NCBI RefSeq assembly: GCF_032854445.1
Contig: NC_088301.1
Location: 58,354,512 to 58,418,511, forward strand
Reading direction: 5' to 3'
Source of the DNA: Liolophura sinensis
Taxonomy: Eukaryota > Mollusca > Polyplacophora > Chitonida > Chitonidae
DNA: 64,000 nucleotides
Shown: positions 59,101-64,000 of the stretch, in pieces
Layout of the letters: each line of letters starts with the position of its first letter
Numbering within the stretch: position 1 is the first letter of the stretch
The notes under the pieces: generated by a model
Seen by the model: only the letters and a program-made list of their open reading frames with translations
Databases searched by the model: none
Told to the model about the DNA's origin: nothing
Position numbers and translations under genes: made by a program

Positions 59101-62100
59101 GCCAGAACCACAGGATGACATAGACGAATGTACAAGGTATGCAAACAAACTGTGTGAACACGAATGCATCAACACGGTGGGAAGTTTTATGTGTTCCTGT
59201 CGGGCGGGATATAAACTGAACGAAGACGGCCGGTCCTGTAAGCAACTCCAAAAAGGTAAAATTCCGTTGTATAATTGTATTGGTGGCATACATACCTATA
59301 TAATATTACACTTAGGTACTGTAATTATAGTTTTGTATTTAATGGCATAAGCAGGACATCAATTAGAGAATTTTGTGAACACATCAAATGGTCATTAATT
59401 ACAGGTAGTCCATGTGCAGTTAGCAACCCTTGTCAACAGAAGTGTGAAGATGTGGGTCAAACCGCAAGGTGCTCCTGTTTCGCAGGGTATACACTCAGTG
59501 TGCGTGATCAAAGATCTTGCCAAGGTAAAGAGAGTTAAATAATTAAAGATGGGGGGTATTTAGCAAGGGATCACAGCACACCTAACAACATGGTGGTATA
59601 ACCCCAAAAGTCTATATGACATTCTGTGTCAAGTTGATCAAAACTGTAATAACGTTTGTGAAAGTTTTTTGTTCTGTATCAATAGTGATTGATTAAATAA
59701 CCAGACATGTGGATTAACGTGAAGAAGTTGTGAAACTGTGATGAGAATAAGACTAAATTGAAATCTATATGTTCTCTGATCATAATTTGCAATTTACTAT
59801 ACAAATGGACCTGTATTTTATTATGAGGTGCATTGGACTACACTAGATCTGATGAGGTCTTTGTACATTCATATTACGTTTTCAGACATTGACGAATGTA
59901 GTGCAGGTACAGCGATTTGCCCACTTGGACAGGTGTGCCTAAACACAGAGGGTAGTTACAGGTGTCAGAGGGGTGTGGACACGTCATGTCCTGCTGGCTT
60001 CACATATAACCCCATCACTCGGCGATGTGAACTGAACACTTCGCCGCAGTGTCCAAGGGGGCAAATGTACAACACCGTTACGAGACAATGTGAAAACAAC
60101 CAGAACAAGCAGTGCCCCAATGGATATGCCTTGAACGTTTTGAATAGCAAGTGCGAAGGTATTATAATAACCAATTAGCCCTTGTAGAATCTTACTATGT
60201 TTTGTCTGATGTGTTGTTGCCATTAATTTTTTTTAACAATTATAAAATCAGGTGTGTCTTTCATAGGCATATATATGTTGCAACCTTGGAATAGAGAAGA
60301 CACATTTCTTACAAAAAGAATCTGCACCTCTCTCAAGAAAAGTGTACCTCAGATGGTTTCCATGCGGCGTGTGAATATCGTGTCTCGCCCATGGTGTACT
60401 GGGTATCCTCTTCTACTGTTAACAGATAAATGTTTCTACGGTAGTATGTTTCTCACGGCAACATTCAATGTGCTTGCCGTTTAAGACCATACACTGTATA
60501 CTTTTAGGAACCTTGCAGTACTGTAATATAAATATAGACTATAGACAAAATACGCAAAGCAGGTCCTTCAGATGTGATACATCTGGTGGCTTACTGTCTC
60601 TGTCTCACATCCTTTCTCATTCTCTATATCACCTCTGGTAGACGTGGATGAGTGTGCCTTAGGTACCCACAACTGTCTTGGAATACGACAGAAATGCCAT
60701 AACACACAAGGGGGCTTCCTGTGCCAGTGTCAACAGGGCTTTCAGTTTAACCCAAGTCGCAGAGTTTGCGAGGGTACCTAATGTTTTCTTTTCTGCATGC
60801 TTATCTCGAACCTTTGTGATACTGTTGATGTTTCTGTCCACATTGTGTCATCTGTATGGTTAGGCATTATCAGTAAGCAAATTGGCACTCAGTGATTTAA
60901 GAAATAAATGCTAATGTGGTCCTTACCTTTTAATGTGTCACATTGTTTAACTGTAGTTAGAGTATGGTTGTAGTTGACCTACATATCTACAGATATCAAC
61001 GAGTGTGCCCGTGGGTACGACAACTGTGTTGGGGAGCAAAGATGCGAGAACACCATCGGCTCGTATACTTGTCGCAGAATCAAGGGCTGTGGAACCGGCT
61101 ATACTCTTGATGACCGCTCTCAAACTTGTGTCGGTAAGGGTACAAGAAAATCTTTTTTTTACAATGAAGTGTTCTGCAATGTCAATCTGCTGAAAAACGG
61201 CCACACAGGATACGAACATACAGATTCCAACCTGTAACACACTTTCTCGGGACTCATTTACCCGATGTCGATGCAACGTTTTTTGTGCGCTTCTTCCATA
61301 AAGATCCAAACCACGTGGATGCAACGTTAAAAAAACCCTAGTAACGTTAATTGCACGTGACTTCCACAGAGATCAAAAAAGCTATGTAGAGTTATGTGCA
61401 AGTTACTTCCACGGGGATCGCAATCCCATGTAACGTTATGTGACGTTTTGTCAGTAGCACAATTAGTGACCGAAAATTCACTGCTTTTAAATGAGCTTTT
61501 CGTGTTTCAGATGTCGATGAGTGCGCAGTTGGAACTCACAACTGCGAAAGTGGTTACGATTGTCGAAATCTAGAGGGATCATTCCGTTGTGAGGTGAAGA
61601 CCTGTTCTGAGGGATACAGAGTTAACTTTTCCACCGGTCAATGCGAAGTGATCGTGTGTGCTCCTGGTCATAGAATAGATGGTACCGGTAACTGTGTTGG
61701 TGAGTATTTGCAGAATGGTGGTATAATGGCTCTACAAATTGCTATTTACTGTATGACAGATTTGTCTAGATCCATCTCCCAGACAGTTGCGCTAAGCAGA
61801 ATATGAAATACAACCGAAATTATCTAGTGCACGAAAATAATGATGAGTTCATTTTAGAACATTTTTACTGCATTCATTTTTTCATTCAGACTGGGTTGCA
61901 TGAGGTACAAAAAGCGGAGATTTCTTGTATGGCTCATATACTGATTGAGTATGGGTCGAGTCTGAAAATTTTATGAAAATTAATGTAAACTTGTAGATAT
62001 TAACGAGTGCATCGAAAATCCCAACATTTGTGGAAGCCGAACAAAGAGGTGCATCAATAACATTGGATCCTACCAGTGCCAAAATTTAGTGAACTGTCCA

Positions 62101-63967
62101 GCAGGCTACGAGCTTAAGGGCTCTGGAAATCAGTGTGAAGGTGGGTATACCTAAGGATGTATCTAATGCTATGGCACACGAGCTGTGGGTTCACTGGACA
62201 AGGAATTTCTAAATTCACCCTCTGCCGTTGCTCGTGGGATCTTAATTACAATAAGAGGTGCTCGTCGCAAAAGTCGATGGCGCTCTTGGGGCTTTTTACA
62301 CTGTATGACATTCATATCAGTACGTTACACATGGGAAAGTCATCGATAACTTGACAAAGGTATGTGGTTTACCCCAGGAACATCACTTTCCTCCATCTAT
62401 AAAAGTGTACACCATGCCTGAGCGTGGAGCTACTATACATGTAAGCGGCCAAACAAGAATGGACAAGTAGCAGGCACATAATAAAAGAATAAAAAGTTTG
62501 GCTTACAGTTTTGTTATTAAATGCTGAACCCCGTAAGACTTTTTGTAGACATAGATGAGTGCTCCCGTGGTACCCATTCATGTCTGCAAACCCAGGAATG
62601 CCGGAACCGCCCAGGGACGTTTCTCTGCCAATGTCCGGACGGTTATGAGAGCAGAGGCGGGCCTGGCGGGAGATGCGAAGGTAATGTACCTTCAGTCTTA
62701 TGTTAACGCAGCTTGCATTTAAGTTTTACATGAGAGTATTATGTCTCAAATATTCATTTTCCTTCATAAACTTCAGTGAAATATAAAATGTTTTATTATA
62801 ACAGAATACAGGAAATGCCCATGCAATCTTGTACATGGTGTACTTTAGTACATGTGTCGAATAATACCTATAGACAAAAAAACTGATAATGATTTAATTC
62901 TTGCTTCAGATATAAATGAATGTCAGAGATATAGTAACCAAGTGTGTGCCAGTAACTCAGAGTGTCAGAACACACAAGGTAGCTACAGGTGTGTGTGTAA
63001 GGACGGGTTTCAAACAGGCTCTGATGGACGTACATGTACAGGTGAGCTGCTTGAAAAACAGGTGCTCATATTTATTGGAGAGTGACAGGCTGTAATCATG
63101 AATCTGGAGAAATTATCTTTAACCTTTTCAGTAAGTTATTTCCCGGCTCCCATTATTTCTGGGACCTAGGTGGACAACAAGTGGTTGATGGTGTTAATGT
63201 GACTGATTGCGGAGTGTTGTTCGTTGAACTTATTATCAACCATTATGGTTTGCGTAAAGTTGACCCCGGGTCCATGGGGTTCTCCACTTATTAAACTGAC
63301 TAGAATGGTAAGATGAAAAAATCGATAAATCACATTATTACGTAAATACATGACCCATAAGGCGTTTCATACAGGCTTCTGTTTGTCTTAGTGTATCTTC
63401 ATTCAAATGTTTACTTTCAGACAAAGATGAATGCCAAGATCAGTACAGGTGTGAACACGAATGCATTAATAACTATGGATCTTACTACTGCTTATGTAAC
63501 GACGGATACAAGCTGGCGGCGGATAAACGTCGGTGTGAAGGTGGGACAGAAGTTACTTGTATTTACCTGTATTGTACGCGGGTGTGTGTATCCATCAACA
63601 CCTAAAGTCGATGGATAGAACTTTTTTATATTCTTACACATGTATAAGCACATAAATTAGGGCCAAAAATATGAACACTGTTCCAGAGTTTATCATTTAC
63701 TGACAGTTATTAACTTAGCAGGGAGGGTTCGAAGGGAAGGGTACATTGTGCTGGAACGTGGAACATGATCCAGGAAAGAATGGAGCTGTGTTTCACAGTT
63801 ACCAGGAACGTTTAATTTGTTTTCCTGTGTTACAGACATAGATGAATGCAACTTTTACGCTGGACGCGGTAAGTTGTGTATTGGGAAGTGTACCAACATT
63901 CCGGGTTCTTACACCTGTTCCTGTCCAGACGGATACCGGATGATGGGAGACCAGCGCACCTGTCAGG
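56141..63967 (+). CDS. FBLN1: Fibulin-like extracellular-matrix protein, 3' end outside window
   Basis: Exons 56141-56192, 58041-58297, 58490-58622, 59106-59255, 59405-59524, 59886-60158, 60642-60773, 60993-61133, 61511-61699, 61997-62140, 62549-62680, 62910-63041, 63421-63540, 63836-63967 join in phase to about 702 residues so far. Exon 1 encodes a signal peptide ([18 protein letters not shown]). Exons 2-3 hold the fibulin anaphylatoxin-like region ([40 protein letters not shown]). Eleven EGF modules follow, one per exon with phase-1 introns; most start DIDEC, DVDEC or DINEC, the calcium-binding form. Fibulins are secreted, calcium-stabilised matrix and basement-membrane proteins. The terminal fibulin module would be off the right edge. 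Human fibulin-1 has nine EGF modules and fibulin-2 has more, so the orthologue is uncertain. An in-frame ATG at 56009 exists, but 56141 gives the clean signal peptide. Confidence 0.9.
57905..58035. repeat. Tandem repeat next to a fibulin splice acceptor
   Basis: 'gttattccttgacccagag' followed by taacccagtatg occurs three times (starting near 57909, 57957 and 57989; the first copy is variant). It ends just before the acceptor of fibulin exon 2 at 58040. Confidence 0.85.
58697..58746. repeat. T-tract followed by a long G-tract
   Basis: Runs of T broken by single G are followed by about 16-18 consecutive G and then aggggg, on the coding strand of a fibulin intron. Confidence 0.9.
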
Positions 63968-64000
63968 GTAAGGGTTAAGACGAACAAGATACCAGAACAC

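Overview
This is a eukaryotic (metazoan) window. Every well-supported gene is split by GT-AG introns (three are GC-AG). The DNA is AT-rich, frequently carries tacatgta-type and aggcctac-type words, and contains many short tRNA-derived retroposons whose 3' ends read '...gtataagtgaaatattcttgagtayggcgtaaaacaccaatcaaataaataaat'. From memory, such tails are common in molluscs and related lophotrochozoans. I therefore infer a mollusc-like lophotrochozoan, but I cannot name the species.

Layout. (1) 134-13478, minus: most of a class IIb histone deacetylase gene (HDAC6-like). It has a complete, catalytically intact first deacetylase domain and the first half of a second one; the rest lies off the left edge. 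(2) 13479-23345: gene-poor DNA with three clustered minisatellites and several SINEs; it must hold the 5' ends of two divergent genes. (3) 23374-28420, plus, and 32176-38516, minus: two paralogous NKRF-like RNA-binding proteins arranged tail to tail. Each has an RGG-rich N-terminus, four dsRBD-like units and an R3H-like domain, and both share the same two intron positions, including a 124-nt middle exon. (4) 38517-43915: spacer with SINEs and probable promoters of gene 3b and ARIH2. (5) 44026-51610, plus: a complete ARIH2 (RING-between-RING ubiquitin ligase) gene in 14 coding exons, with a long 3' UTR. (6) 56141-63967, plus: the 5' part of a fibulin-like extracellular-matrix gene (signal peptide, anaphylatoxin-like region, 11 EGF modules so far), running off the right edge.

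Exon boundaries were read by hand. For every gene the reading phase closes across every junction, which is the main support for the models. The products belong to separate processes (lysine deacetylation, RNA binding, ubiquitylation, extracellular matrix) and nothing suggests an operon-like unit. The most interesting signals are the exon-for-exon match between the two HDAC domains, the inverted NKRF-like pair whose tails have diverged completely, the three GC-AG introns, and a set of fold-back elements and minisatellites.
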